Of a stretch of 64,000 bases of DNA, positions 17,638 to 26,201 are shown piece after piece. Below the pieces are notes generated by a model. It was not told the DNA's origin and did not search any database. It saw only the letters and a list, made by a program, of their open reading frames with translations. The stretch's first letter is position 1, and every line of letters starts with the position of its first letter. The translations under genes and the position numbers were made by a program. The stretch spans positions 310,001 through 374,000 of the forward strand of contig NZ_SNXY01000006.1 in assembly GCF_004362745.1 (NCBI RefSeq), written 5' to 3'. This DNA comes from Oharaeibacter diazotrophicus. Its GTDB lineage: Bacteria > Pseudomonadota > Alphaproteobacteria > Rhizobiales > Pleomorphomonadaceae.

Positions 17638-19455
17638 TCAGGCCCGCCCGCCGGGCACGATCCGGCGGATCGCGGTTCCGAGCGGGCCGCCGGCCCGGCG
17701 TCGTTCCGGCGTGGGCGGGACCGCGAGGTCGACGACGTCCTCGATCCTGAGGCCGGCGCGGGTGACCCTGTGGTCCTCGACGGCGCGCACGACGATCGCG
17801 GCGAAGGAGCCGAGGTCGATGCGGCTGCCGACGCGGACCTTATCGCCGTGGCGGGCCGCGAAGGCCTCGGCGACGGTGAGCGGCGCGAGGCCCTTCGGGG
17901 CCTCGATGTCGTAGAAGGCCGCGATTTCCCCGAGCGGGGCGTCGCCGGCGATGGCGAACTCGCCGAACAGCGGCCGACGCGCCGCCTGCACGGCGTCGGG
18001 CGGCAGCGGCGCGAACATGCGGTCGAGCTTCTTGGCGCGCTCGGCTCCGACCAGGAAGTAGGCGTAGTCGCCGACGCGCAGGTCGCCGACCTCGGCGGCG
18101 TTGCGGACCTCGCCGTCGCGCGCCACCAGCACCGGCTTCAGCCAGCCCGGCAGCGACGACGGCCGGAGCGCCACGAAGCTGTCGGCGACGATCGGATAGC
18201 CGACCAGTTCCTTCTCGATCTGGCCGGGCAGGTCGATGTCGACGCGGTTGGCGGACGGCGCGGGCCGGCGCAGCGCCATGCCGAGGAGGCGGGCTGCCGG
18301 GCCGATCGTCCAGCCCTGGACGATCAGAGACACCATCACCACGAAGAACGCGACGTTGAAATAGGCGTCGGCACCCTCGACGCCCGCGAGCGTCGGGATC
18401 GCCGCCAGGAAGATCGAGACCGCCCCGCGCAGGCCGACCCAGGAAACGAACAGCATCTCCTCGCGCGCGAAGCCGAACGGCTTCAGGCAGAGCCACACCG
18501 CCGCCGGCCGGCCAACCAGCATCAGGAAGGCGGCGAGCATCAGGCCCGGGACGGCGTAGTCGAGGAGTTCGGTCGGCGTGACCAGGAGGCCGAGCATGAG
18601 GAACATCACGATCTGGCAGAGCCAGGTCGCGGTGTCGTGGAAGTTGACGATCGAATGGTAGGCCCGGACCGAGCGGTTGCCGACCACGAGGCCGCAGACG
18701 TAGACGGCGAGGAAGCCGGAGCCGTCGAGGAGGGCGGTGACGCCGAAGGTCGCGATCGCCATCGCGATCACGAACAGCGGGTGCAGGCCCGAGAGCAGCC
18801 GCAGCCGGTTGAGCAGGAACACCGACACGAAGCCGGCCGCGAGGCCGAAGGCGCCGCCGAGCACGGCCTGCCGGAACAGCTCCACCGCCGTCTGCCAGCC
18901 GGCCCCGCCGCCGGCGAGGGCGAGTTCGGTGAGCACGAGCGTCAGGAACACGGCCACCGGGTCGTTGGAGCCGGACTCCATTTCCAGCACGGCGCCGACT
19001 CGCGGCCGGAGCTGCAGGCCGCCGGTCTTCAAGAGGAAGAACACCGCCGCCGCGTCGGTGGACGCGACGATCGCGCCCATGAGGAGGCCCTGGATCCAGC
19101 TGGAGTGGAAGACGAAGACGGCGAAGGCGCCGACCACGGCGCTGGTGATCGCGACGCCGAGGCTGGCGAGCGTCACCGACGGCCCGATGGCGTCGCGGAT
19201 CGAGGACAGCCGGGTCCTGAGGCCGCCGTCGAACAGGATGATCGCGAGCGCACAGGAGCCGATCAGATAGGTGGCTTGGTAGTTGTCGAAGGCGATGCCG
19301 CCCGGGCCGTCCTCGCCGGCGAACATGCCGAGCACCAGGAACACCAGCAGCAACGGCGTGCCGAAGCGCGAGGCGACGAGGCTCGAGAGGATGCCGAGGA
19401 GGATCAGGATCGCGCCGAGGGCGAGACCGAAATTGGCACCGGCGATCGCCTCCAT
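17638..19455 (-). CDS. nhaP2: Potassium/proton antiporter, NhaP2/CvrA family
   Basis: A 605-residue inner-membrane antiporter. Residues 1-400 form the CPA1-type membrane core, with the family motifs FDGGLRT and ASTDAAAVFFLL and an acidic SGSNDPVAVFLTL helix. A TrkA-C/RCK-like domain follows (about 410-490), then a CorC/HlyC-like C-terminal domain (about 500-590), the domain order of NhaP2. It expels K+ in exchange for protons, giving alkaline and osmotic tolerance. It is divergent from the glycosylation cassette. Confidence 0.9.
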   Translation of the reverse strand: MEAIAGANFGLALGAILILLGILSSLVASRFGTPLLLVFLVLGMFAGEDGPGGIAFDNYQATYLIGSCALAIILFDGGLRTRLSSIRDAIGPSVTLASLGVAITSAVVGAFAVFVFHSSWIQGLLMGAIVASTDAAAVFFLLKTGGLQLRPRVGAVLEMESGSNDPVAVFLTLVLTELALAGGGAGWQTAVELFRQAVLGGAFGLAAGFVSVFLLNRLRLLSGLHPLFVIAMAIATFGVTALLDGSGFLAVYVCGLVVGNRSVRAYHSIVNFHDTATWLCQIVMFLMLGLLVTPTELLDYAVPGLMLAAFLMLVGRPAAVWLCLKPFGFAREEMLFVSWVGLRGAVSIFLAAIPTLAGVEGADAYFNVAFFVVMVSLIVQGWTIGPAARLLGMALRRPAPSANRVDIDLPGQIEKELVGYPIVADSFVALRPSSLPGWLKPVLVARDGEVRNAAEVGDLRVGDYAYFLVGAERAKKLDRMFAPLPPDAVQAARRPLFGEFAIAGDAPLGEIAAFYDIEAPKGLAPLTVAEAFAARHGDKVRVGSRIDLGSFAAIVVRAVEDHRVTRAGLRIEDVVDLAVPPTPERRRAGGPLGTAIRRIVPGGRA

Positions 19456-19694
19456 CCGTCCTCCGATTCACTCTCCGGCCGCGTCGGCGCACCCTATCGA
19501 CCCAAATGGGCGGACATCATGGCACGAACGGCCGCGTCCGCGCCCGCGCCATAGGGCGTAGTCGCCCGCGCGGCCGGACGGGCGATCGCGCCCAATCGAC
19601 GCCGGCGGTGCGGATCGCCATTGAACCCGCCTCGGAAATGCTGCATTGCCGCGGCATCGGGGCCCTCCCGCCGACACCGAGGCCTTACGCCGAG

Positions 19695-21428
19695 ATGACC
19701 GCAGCCGATCCCACCGTGACCGCCGGGCCGACCGGGCGCGAGGCGCCGGCGACCACGCCCGCCGCGCCGGCGGCCGGTCCGTCGTTCTGGCGCCGGCTCG
19801 GCCGCGGCGGCCGGCTGGCGTTCGACCTCGCGGTGCTCCTCGTCGTGGCGCTCGCGACGCTGGCGCCCGGCATCGCGACGCTGCCTGTCACCGACCGCGA
19901 CGAGGCCCGCTTCGTCCAGGCGACGCGGCAGATGGTCGAGACCGGAAACTGGATCGACATCCGCTTCCAGGACGAGCCGCGCTACAAGAAGCCGGTCGGG
20001 ATCTACTGGCTGCAGGGCGCTGCCGTCGAGGCGTCGGGGCAGGGCGCCGCGGCGCCGATCTGGGTCTACCGGATCCCCTCGCTGGCCGGCGCGGTGCTCG
20101 CCGTGCTCCTCACCTACGCGATCGGCCGCACCCTCGGCGGCGCCGGCGTCGGCCTCGTCGCCGGCCTGCTCGCCGTCGGCACCATCGAACTCGGCGTCGA
20201 GGCGCGCATCGCCAAGACCGACGGCGTCCTGCTCGCCACCGTGCTCGCCGCGGAATGGGCGCTGGCCGCACTGTGGATGGATCCGGAGCGCCGACGCGCC
20301 TTCGGGCGCAACGCGGTGTTCTGGACCGCGCTCGCGGTCGGCATCCTGGTCAAGGGGCCGGTGATCCTGCTGGTGGTCGGCGGCTCGCTGGCGGTGCTGT
20401 CCGTCGTCGAGCGTTCCACCGGGCTCTGGCGCGCGCTGTCGCCACTGCGCGGCCTCGCCTGGATGCTGCTGCTGGTAGCGCCCTGGCTGGTGGCGATCGG
20501 TTGGATCTCCGAGGGCGCCTTCTTCACCAAGTCGATCGGCGACGACATGCTGGCCAAGGTCGCGAGCGGCCAGGAGAGCCACGGCGCGCCGCCCGGCACC
20601 CACGCCCTCGTCGCGCTCGCCACCTTCTGGCCGCTGTCGGCGCTGATCCCGGCGACGATCGCCTGGGCGATCGCGGCCCGGCGCGACAAGGCCGCCACCT
20701 TCCTGATCGCCTGGGTGCTGCCGGGCTGGATCGCGTTCGAGGCGATCGCGACCAAGCTGCCGAACTACGTGCTGCCGTTCATGCCGGCTTTCGCGGTCGG
20801 CGCCGGGCTGGCACTCTCGGCCGGCGCGCTCGCCGCGACGTCGTGGTGGCGGCGCGGCAGCTACCTCCTGGTCGCGCTCGGCGGGCTCGCGCTCTCGATC
20901 GGCCTCAACGCGGTCTTCGTGGTCTACGAGGGCCGGGCGGAGCCCTTCGGCCTCGCCGGCGGCGTCGCCGCCGGGGCGCTGGCGATCGCGGCGTCGTGGC
21001 TGCTGGTGCGCGGCCGCACCCGCCTCGGCGTGGTGGTGACCGCCGTGGCGGCCGCCGCCGTGGCGACGACCGGCTTCGCCCTCCTGTTCCCGCGCGCCGA
21101 GCACATCTGGCTGACCGAGCGGCTGATGGCCGAAGTCGAGCGCGTGAAGGCCTGCCCGGCGCCGACGGTGATCTCGGTCGGCTACGGCGAGCCGAGCCTC
21201 GTGTTCCGCGCCGGCACCGGCACCGTGCTCGCCGACGCCGCCGGCGGCGTCGCGGCCTTCCAGGCGGCCGACTGCGCCGTGCTGGCGGTGGACGCGCGCA
21301 AGGGCGGCGAGGTCTCCGCCGCCTTCGCCGCGGCGGGCGCCGCCCAGCCGGCGGCGATCGCCACCGTCGAGGGCCGCAACCTCAACGGCCTGAAGCCGCG
21401 CAGCCTCGCGCTCTACGTCCGGCCGTGA
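19695..21428 (+). CDS. ArnT/PMT-like polyprenyl-phosphate-sugar glycosyltransferase
   Basis: A 577-residue integral membrane protein with about a dozen helices. The first periplasmic loop carries the acidic motif TLPVTDRDEARF, the conserved carboxylates of PMT/ArnT-type (GT39/GT83) enzymes, followed by YKKPVGIYWLQ as in ArnT. Such enzymes move a sugar from a lipid-phosphate carrier to lipid A, core sugar or protein on the periplasmic face. The downstream genes supply a likely donor-making GT2 and a PAP2 phosphatase, arguing for lipid A or a related envelope glycan. The start is uncertain (19638 is an alternative). Confidence 0.85.
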   Translation: MTAADPTVTAGPTGREAPATTPAAPAAGPSFWRRLGRGGRLAFDLAVLLVVALATLAPGIATLPVTDRDEARFVQATRQMVETGNWIDIRFQDEPRYKKPVGIYWLQGAAVEASGQGAAAPIWVYRIPSLAGAVLAVLLTYAIGRTLGGAGVGLVAGLLAVGTIELGVEARIAKTDGVLLATVLAAEWALAALWMDPERRRAFGRNAVFWTALAVGILVKGPVILLVVGGSLAVLSVVERSTGLWRALSPLRGLAWMLLLVAPWLVAIGWISEGAFFTKSIGDDMLAKVASGQESHGAPPGTHALVALATFWPLSALIPATIAWAIAARRDKAATFLIAWVLPGWIAFEAIATKLPNYVLPFMPAFAVGAGLALSAGALAATSWWRRGSYLLVALGGLALSIGLNAVFVVYEGRAEPFGLAGGVAAGALAIAASWLLVRGRTRLGVVVTAVAAAAVATTGFALLFPRAEHIWLTERLMAEVERVKACPAPTVISVGYGEPSLVFRAGTGTVLADAAGGVAAFQAADCAVLAVDARKGGEVSAAFAAAGAAQPAAIATVEGRNLNGLKPRSLALYVRP

Positions 21429-21433
21429 CCGCG

Positions 21434-23017
21434 ATGATCCGCCTCCCGCGGCTCCGCCCCGATCCCGGCTGGCGCCATCCGGACACGCTCCGGGCCGTGC
21501 TCGGCCTCGGCGTCGTGCTCGCCGCCGCCCTGACCGTGACGGCCTTCGCCTTCGACGCCGAGGTCGGCGCCTTCGCCCATTCGGCCGAGGGCACGACGCG
21601 GTCGCTGTTCCGCGCCGCGACGCGGCTCGGCAAGTCCGACTGGATCCTGATCCCGCTCGGCCTCGCCATCCTCGCCTGCCGGCTGCTGCCGCGGCTGTCG
21701 CGCGCCGTGCCCGAGCGCCCGCTCGGCCGGCTCGCCGCTCGGATCGAGTTCCTGTTCGCCGCCGTCGCCGGCTGCGGCCTTGCCGCGGTGATGCTGAAAT
21801 ACGCGATCGGGATGCCGCGCCCGAGCCTCGGAGCCGACGCCACCGCCGTGCGCTTCGCGTTCGATCCCGACTACGCGAGCTTCCCGTCCGGCCACGCCAC
21901 CACCGCCGCGGCCCTCGCCATGGCGCTGACGGTGCTGAAGCCGCGGCTCGGCCTCGTCGTCTGGCCGCTGGCGCTGGCGGTCGGGGCCTCGCGCATGGTG
22001 GTCGGCGCGCACCACCTCAGCGACGTCGTCGCCGGCCTCGCGCTCGGCGGCTTCGGCACGTTGCTGGTCGCCGCGGTCTTCGCCCGCCACGGCCACGGCT
22101 TCGTCCCGGGCACCGGCCCGATCGCGCGGCCGAAGCCCTATCCGCGCGCGGAGCTTCGCGCCGATCTCGGCGCGCTCGCCCGATTTTGTCTTGCATCCGT
22201 CATGGCGCTGGCGGATACCGCCCCGCGCCGCCCGTCCGTCCGGAACCTCCCGCCCATGACCGTCCCTGCCGAGCACGCCTCCGACCCGGGGCTCGTCTCC
22301 GTCGTGATCCCCGCCAAGGACGAGGCGGAGAATCTCGCCATCCTGATCGACGAGATCCTGAGGGCGCTCGCCGGCCGGCCGCACGAGGTCGTCGTGGTCG
22401 ACGACGGCTCGACCGACGGCACCGGCGCGCTGCTCGCCAGCCTGCGCGCCGCCGGCGAACCGGTCCGCCACGTCCGCCACGAGCGACCCTGCGGCCAGAG
22501 CGCGGCGGTGCGCTCCGGCGTGCTGGCCGCCCGCGGCGCCGTGGTCGTCACCATAGACGGCGACGGCCAGAACGACCCGGCCTACATCCCGGCGCTGCTC
22601 GCCGCCCTCGACGCCGCCGGCCCGTCGGTGGCGCTCGCCGCCGGCCAGCGCCTGAAGCGCACCGACGGCTTCTGGAAGAAGCACGCCTCGCGCTTCGCCA
22701 ACGGCCTGCGCGGGTCGATCCTGAAGGACGGCACCCGCGATTCCGGTTGCGGCCTCAAGGCGCTGCGCCGCGACGTCTTCGTGCTGCTGCCCTATTTCGA
22801 CGGCTGGCACCGCTTCCTGCCGGCGCTGGTGATCCGCGAGGGCTTCGGCGTCACCCACGTCGACGTCGTCGACCGCTCGCGCCGGTTCGGCCGCTCCAAC
22901 TACGGCATCTTCGACCGCGGCCTGCGCGGTGCGCTCGATCTGTTCGGCGTCTGGTGGCTCCTGAAGCGCCGCAAGCGCATCCCCGTGGTATCCGAGATCG
23001 GAGGCGAGCGTGCCTGA
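21434..23017 (+). CDS. PAP2-family lipid phosphatase fused to a GT2 dolichyl-phosphate-sugar synthase-like domain
   Basis: One 527-residue open frame. Residues 1-240 are a multi-pass PAP2 phosphatase with the complete signature: KYAIGMPRP near 121, PSGH near 150 and SRMVVGAHHLSD near 185. Residues from about 275 form a family-2 glycosyltransferase (VVIPAKDEAENL, VVVDDGSTDGT, TIDGDGQND, then RDSGCGLKALRRD) like ArnC/RgtE, which attach a sugar to undecaprenyl phosphate. There is no stop between the domains. Internal ATGs at 22202 and 22256 could also give a free GT2. It starts 5 bp after the ArnT-like gene. Confidence 0.88.
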   Translation: MIRLPRLRPDPGWRHPDTLRAVLGLGVVLAAALTVTAFAFDAEVGAFAHSAEGTTRSLFRAATRLGKSDWILIPLGLAILACRLLPRLSRAVPERPLGRLAARIEFLFAAVAGCGLAAVMLKYAIGMPRPSLGADATAVRFAFDPDYASFPSGHATTAAALAMALTVLKPRLGLVVWPLALAVGASRMVVGAHHLSDVVAGLALGGFGTLLVAAVFARHGHGFVPGTGPIARPKPYPRAELRADLGALARFCLASVMALADTAPRRPSVRNLPPMTVPAEHASDPGLVSVVIPAKDEAENLAILIDEILRALAGRPHEVVVVDDGSTDGTGALLASLRAAGEPVRHVRHERPCGQSAAVRSGVLAARGAVVVTIDGDGQNDPAYIPALLAALDAAGPSVALAAGQRLKRTDGFWKKHASRFANGLRGSILKDGTRDSGCGLKALRRDVFVLLPYFDGWHRFLPALVIREGFGVTHVDVVDRSRRFGRSNYGIFDRGLRGALDLFGVWWLLKRRKRIPVVSEIGGERA

Positions 23018-23330
23018 GATCCTCAACAGCTTCGCCCAGTGGCTGCACGACGTCTTCGTCAAGCAGATCGACTTCTGGGTCATCCTGGGCTTCGTGGCCC
23101 AGTTCCTGTTCATGATGCGCTTCGTGGTGCAGTGGCTCGCCAGCGAGAAGGCCAAGCGCTCGGTGGTCCCGGTCGCCTTCTGGTTCTTCTCGCTCGGCGG
23201 CGGCGTGCTGCTGCTGGTCTACGCGATCCAGCGCGAGGACCCGGTCTTCATCGCCGGCCAGGGCCTCGGCCTCGTGATCTACCTGCGCAACCTCGCGCTC
23301 ATCCGCGGCGAGAAGCGCCGGGCGGAGTGA
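23010..23330 (+). CDS. Small LAB_N-domain membrane protein (RgtF-like)
   Basis: 106 residues with three hydrophobic helices; the start GTG overlaps the end of the GT2 gene by 8 bases and has GGAGGCGA upstream. It matches the lipid A biosynthesis N-terminal (LAB_N) domain, marked by FMMRFVVQWLASEK and PVAFWFFSLGGG. In Rhizobium a similar small protein, RgtF, is encoded beside the polyprenyl-phosphate galacturonate synthase RgtE and is needed for galacturonate addition to lipopolysaccharide. The order and overlap here suggest the same partnership, though the sugar is unknown. Confidence 0.85.
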   Translation: MPEILNSFAQWLHDVFVKQIDFWVILGFVAQFLFMMRFVVQWLASEKAKRSVVPVAFWFFSLGGGVLLLVYAIQREDPVFIAGQGLGLVIYLRNLALIRGEKRRAE

Positions 23331-23381
23331 GGTCGAGCCGACGGCCTCGCGCCGCCGGCCCCTCGAGATCTTGCCGTCCCC

Positions 23382-25073
23382 TCAGCCGTGGCGTTCCTTG
23401 CGGCGCGGCGGCTTGGTGGGGCGGCCGGCGGGGGCTGGGCGGCCGTCGTCCTTGAAGCGACGGCGCTGCGGGGCGACCGGCTCGCCGTCGGCGGGGGCGA
23501 TCGGCACGTCGCCGGGGCCGCCGTTGGCGGCGGCGAAGGCGACCTGGCCGGCGGCGGCGGCGGTGACGGCGAACAGCGTCTCGCGGTCGCCGATGCGGAT
23601 GGTGCCGATCTCGCGCTTCGGGATCGCGGCGCGCCGGCAGATCAGCGGCAGGATGTGGCGGACCTCGGCGCCGTCGCGGCGGCCGACGGCGAGGCGGAAC
23701 CAGACGGCGCCCTCGTCCACGCGCGGGCCCTCGGCGGCGGCGCGGCGCTCCGGCCGCTCTGCGGCGGGCACGATCAGCTCCTCGGGCGAGGGCAGGCCGA
23801 CGCGGGCGTAGCGGATCAGCGCGGCGGCGAGTTCCTCGGAGCTGCGGCCCTCGGCGAGGCGGCGGGCGAGCTCGAGATCCTCCTCGGTCGGTTCCTCGGT
23901 CAGCATCGGGTCGGCGGCGAGACGCTCGCCGTCGAGGCGGCGGATCTCCTCGGCGGTCGGCGCGCCGGCCCATTCGGCGACGACGCCGGCGCCGGCGAGC
24001 AGGCTCTCGGCCTTGCGGCGGCGCGAATGCGGCACCAGCAGCACCGCGGTGCCCTTGCGACCGGCGCGGCCGGTGCGGCCGGAGCGGTGCGTCAGCACCT
24101 CCGGGTCGTTCGGCAGCTCGGCGTGGACGACGAGGCCGAGGTCGGGCAGGTCGATGCCGCGGGCGGCGACGTCGGTGGCGACGCAGACGCGGGCGCGGCC
24201 GTCGCGCATCGAGGTCAGCGCCTGGTTGCGGTCGGCCTGGGTCATCTCGCCGGAGAGGGCGACGACCTGGAAGCCGCGCTCCTGCAGCGCGCCGTGCAGG
24301 CGGCGCACCGCCTCGCGGGTGGCGCAGAACACGATGGCGGCGCGCGCCTCGTACCAGCGCAGCACGTTGACGACGGCCTTCTCGATCTCGTGGCCGGCGA
24401 TGCGCAGGGCGCGGTAGTCGATGTCGGCGTGGCCGGTGTCGTCCTCGGTGACGTCGATGCGCACGGCCTCGCGCTGGAAGCGGGTGGCGAGGCGGACGAT
24501 CTCGGCCGGCAGCGTGGCGGAGAACAACAGCGTGCGGCGATCGGTCGGCGTGGCGCCGAGGATGAACTCGAGATCCTCGCGGAAGCCGAGGTTCAGCATC
24601 TCGTCGGCCTCGTCGAGCACGACGGCGCTGAGATCGTCGGTGATCAGGCGGCCGCGCTCCATGTGGTCGCGCAGGCGGCCGGGCGTGCCGACCACCACGT
24701 CGGCGCCCATAGCGAGCGCCTTCTTCTCGCGCTGCGGATCCATGCCGCCGACGCAGGTCAGCACCCGCCCGCCGGCCTTGCCGTAGAGCCAGGCGAGCTC
24801 GCGGTGGACCTGGAGCGCCAGTTCGCGCGTCGGCGCCACGACCAGCGCCTTCGGCGTGGTCGGGCCGGGGAAGCGCTCGGCGCCGTCCAGCAGCGTCGGC
24901 ACCATGGCGAGGCCGTAGGCGACGGTCTTGCCGGAGCCGGTGCGGGCGGACACGAGGAGGTCGGCGCCGCCGAGGGCGGGATCGGCCACCGCGGCCTGCA
25001 CCGGGGTCGGTTCGGTGTAGCCGCGGTCGGCGAGGGCTTGCGCCACCAGGGCGTTGTCGACGGTGAAGGGCAT
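23382..25073 (-). CDS. deaD: DEAD-box RNA helicase with DbpA-like RNA-binding domain
   Basis: A 563-residue cytoplasmic RNA helicase. The motifs run in order: ARTGSGKT, APTRELALQ, TPGRL, VLDEADEML, FSATLP and HRSGRTGRAG. Residues about 465-530 form a DbpA-type RNA-binding domain, followed by a Lys/Arg/Pro-rich tail. This is the DeaD/CsdA layout, used in ribosome assembly and cold growth. The ATG at 25073 follows GGAACCGTCC; a longer frame to 25352 reads into the intergenic repeat. Confidence 0.92.
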   Translation of the reverse strand: MPFTVDNALVAQALADRGYTEPTPVQAAVADPALGGADLLVSARTGSGKTVAYGLAMVPTLLDGAERFPGPTTPKALVVAPTRELALQVHRELAWLYGKAGGRVLTCVGGMDPQREKKALAMGADVVVGTPGRLRDHMERGRLITDDLSAVVLDEADEMLNLGFREDLEFILGATPTDRRTLLFSATLPAEIVRLATRFQREAVRIDVTEDDTGHADIDYRALRIAGHEIEKAVVNVLRWYEARAAIVFCATREAVRRLHGALQERGFQVVALSGEMTQADRNQALTSMRDGRARVCVATDVAARGIDLPDLGLVVHAELPNDPEVLTHRSGRTGRAGRKGTAVLLVPHSRRRKAESLLAGAGVVAEWAGAPTAEEIRRLDGERLAADPMLTEEPTEEDLELARRLAEGRSSEELAAALIRYARVGLPSPEELIVPAAERPERRAAAEGPRVDEGAVWFRLAVGRRDGAEVRHILPLICRRAAIPKREIGTIRIGDRETLFAVTAAAAGQVAFAAANGGPGDVPIAPADGEPVAPQRRRFKDDGRPAPAGRPTKPPRRKERHG

Positions 25074-25264
25074 GGACGGTTCCGGGAACGGCTGAGCGCG
25101 CGGCGGCGACGTCGGGGCGGTCGCGGCGGCGGCGTGCTCGAGGAATGAAAAGGGCTCGGATCCGGGAGATACCCGAAATCGCACGGGAAGGCCACAATAT
25201 CCCGCGGGCGGGAGCCATGCGGGGACGGGGTGCGACCCCGGAGCGTCGGCGGCCGGGCTCGTAC
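25074..25264. other. Leader of the helicase gene
   Basis: About 190 bp between the helicase start and intergenic repeat copy A. It must carry the helicase promoter and a long 5' leader, as is common for cold-inducible helicases. I see no clear promoter boxes. Confidence 0.35.
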
Positions 25265-25381
25265 CGAGCTCGCAAAGTTCGGACCTTTGGTCGGAGCGTT
25301 GCGGGCGAGAAGCGCCCGACCGGGCGCCGGCCGAACGGCCGAAACCTCGCAAGGTCCCGACACGTCGGGACTTTGCGAGAC
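25265..25381 (+). repeat. Dispersed multi-hairpin intergenic repeat, copy A
   Basis: About 117 bp folding into successive hairpins: a left arm (25271-25285 with 25289-25303, imperfect), GGGCG/CGCCC (25303-25317), GGCCG/CGGCC (25329-25340) and a right arm of 16 pairs with one wobble (25346-25361 with 25364-25379). The arm ends are also complementary to each other. It lies 5 bp past the stop of the HAD gene. Copies B (40451-40574) and C (63550-63671, inverted) share its core GCGCCGGCCGAA and arm layout. Confidence 0.8.
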
Positions 25382-25386
25382 TGGAA

Positions 25387-26166
25387 TCAGGCCTTCATGG
25401 CACCGGCGACCGCGGCGACGAAGCCGGCGAGGTCGTCGGTGACGAACTCGACGTCCGGGCTCTCCTCGCCCTCGAGCTCCCAGGCCTCGCGGAACACCTC
25501 GCGGGTGCCCTGCGGCACCACGAGCACCGTGCGCATGCCGAGGCGGTGCGGCACCGCGAGGTTGCGCGCGAGATCCTCGAACATGGCGGCGCGGCCCGGG
25601 GTGACGCCGGTGGCGCCGAGGAAGAGGTCGTAGGCCTCGCGGTTGGGCTTCGGCAGCAGGCCGGCCGAGACGATGTCGAAGATGTCGTCGAAGTGGCCGT
25701 CGACGCCGAGACGGGCGGCGGTCTTCTCGGCGTGACGGCGCGAGCCGTTGGTGAAGATGAACTTCTTGCCCGGCAGCGCCGCGAGCGCGTCGCCGAGGGC
25801 CGGATCGGGGGCGACCACCGAATGGTCGATGTCGTGGACGTATTCGAGGAAGCCGTCGGGCGTGATGCCGTGCTCCTCCATCAGCCCCCGCAAGGTGGTG
25901 CCGTAACGGCGATAGTAGTCCTTCTGCACGTCCATCGCCGTCTCGGGCGAGAGGTCGAGCAGGCGTGCGACGAAGTCGCGGATGCGCACGTCGACCTGGG
26001 CGAACAGGTTGGTGTGGGCGGGATAGAGCGTGTTGTCGAGGTCGAACACCCAGGCCTCGACCCCCTTGAAGATGCGCAGGTCGTTGAGATGGGCGTGGCT
26101 GCCCTCGCGGAGACGGAACGGAAGCGCGCTCAAGGGTATCGTCCTCGGGGATCGGGACTTCACCAT
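25387..26166 (-). CDS. Pyrimidine 5'-nucleotidase of the HAD superfamily
   Basis: Up to 259 residues. The HAD motifs are clear: FDLDNTLYP (nucleophile Asp), FTNGSRRHA, LPKPNREAYD (Lys) and MFEDLARNL. This matches the SDT1/YjjG-like 5'-nucleotidase group, which dephosphorylates pyrimidine nucleotides. The start may be ATG 26166 or, more likely from spacing, TTG 26133 with GAGGACGATACCC upstream. Its stop is 5 bp from repeat copy A, whose right hairpin could act as terminator. Confidence 0.85.
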   Translation of the reverse strand: MVKSRSPRTIPLSALPFRLREGSHAHLNDLRIFKGVEAWVFDLDNTLYPAHTNLFAQVDVRIRDFVARLLDLSPETAMDVQKDYYRRYGTTLRGLMEEHGITPDGFLEYVHDIDHSVVAPDPALGDALAALPGKKFIFTNGSRRHAEKTAARLGVDGHFDDIFDIVSAGLLPKPNREAYDLFLGATGVTPGRAAMFEDLARNLAVPHRLGMRTVLVVPQGTREVFREAWELEGEESPDVEFVTDDLAGFVAAVAGAMKA

Positions 26167-26201
26167 ATGGGCATTCGGTGAAGGGAGTGTAGCGCGACCG
26201 G

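Noticed and set aside
19646-23017. A single 1123-residue protein including the ArnT-like region
   Set aside because: Upstream of 21434 this frame is an Arg-rich shadow of the ArnT-like gene in another frame. Only the part from 21434 carries real domains.
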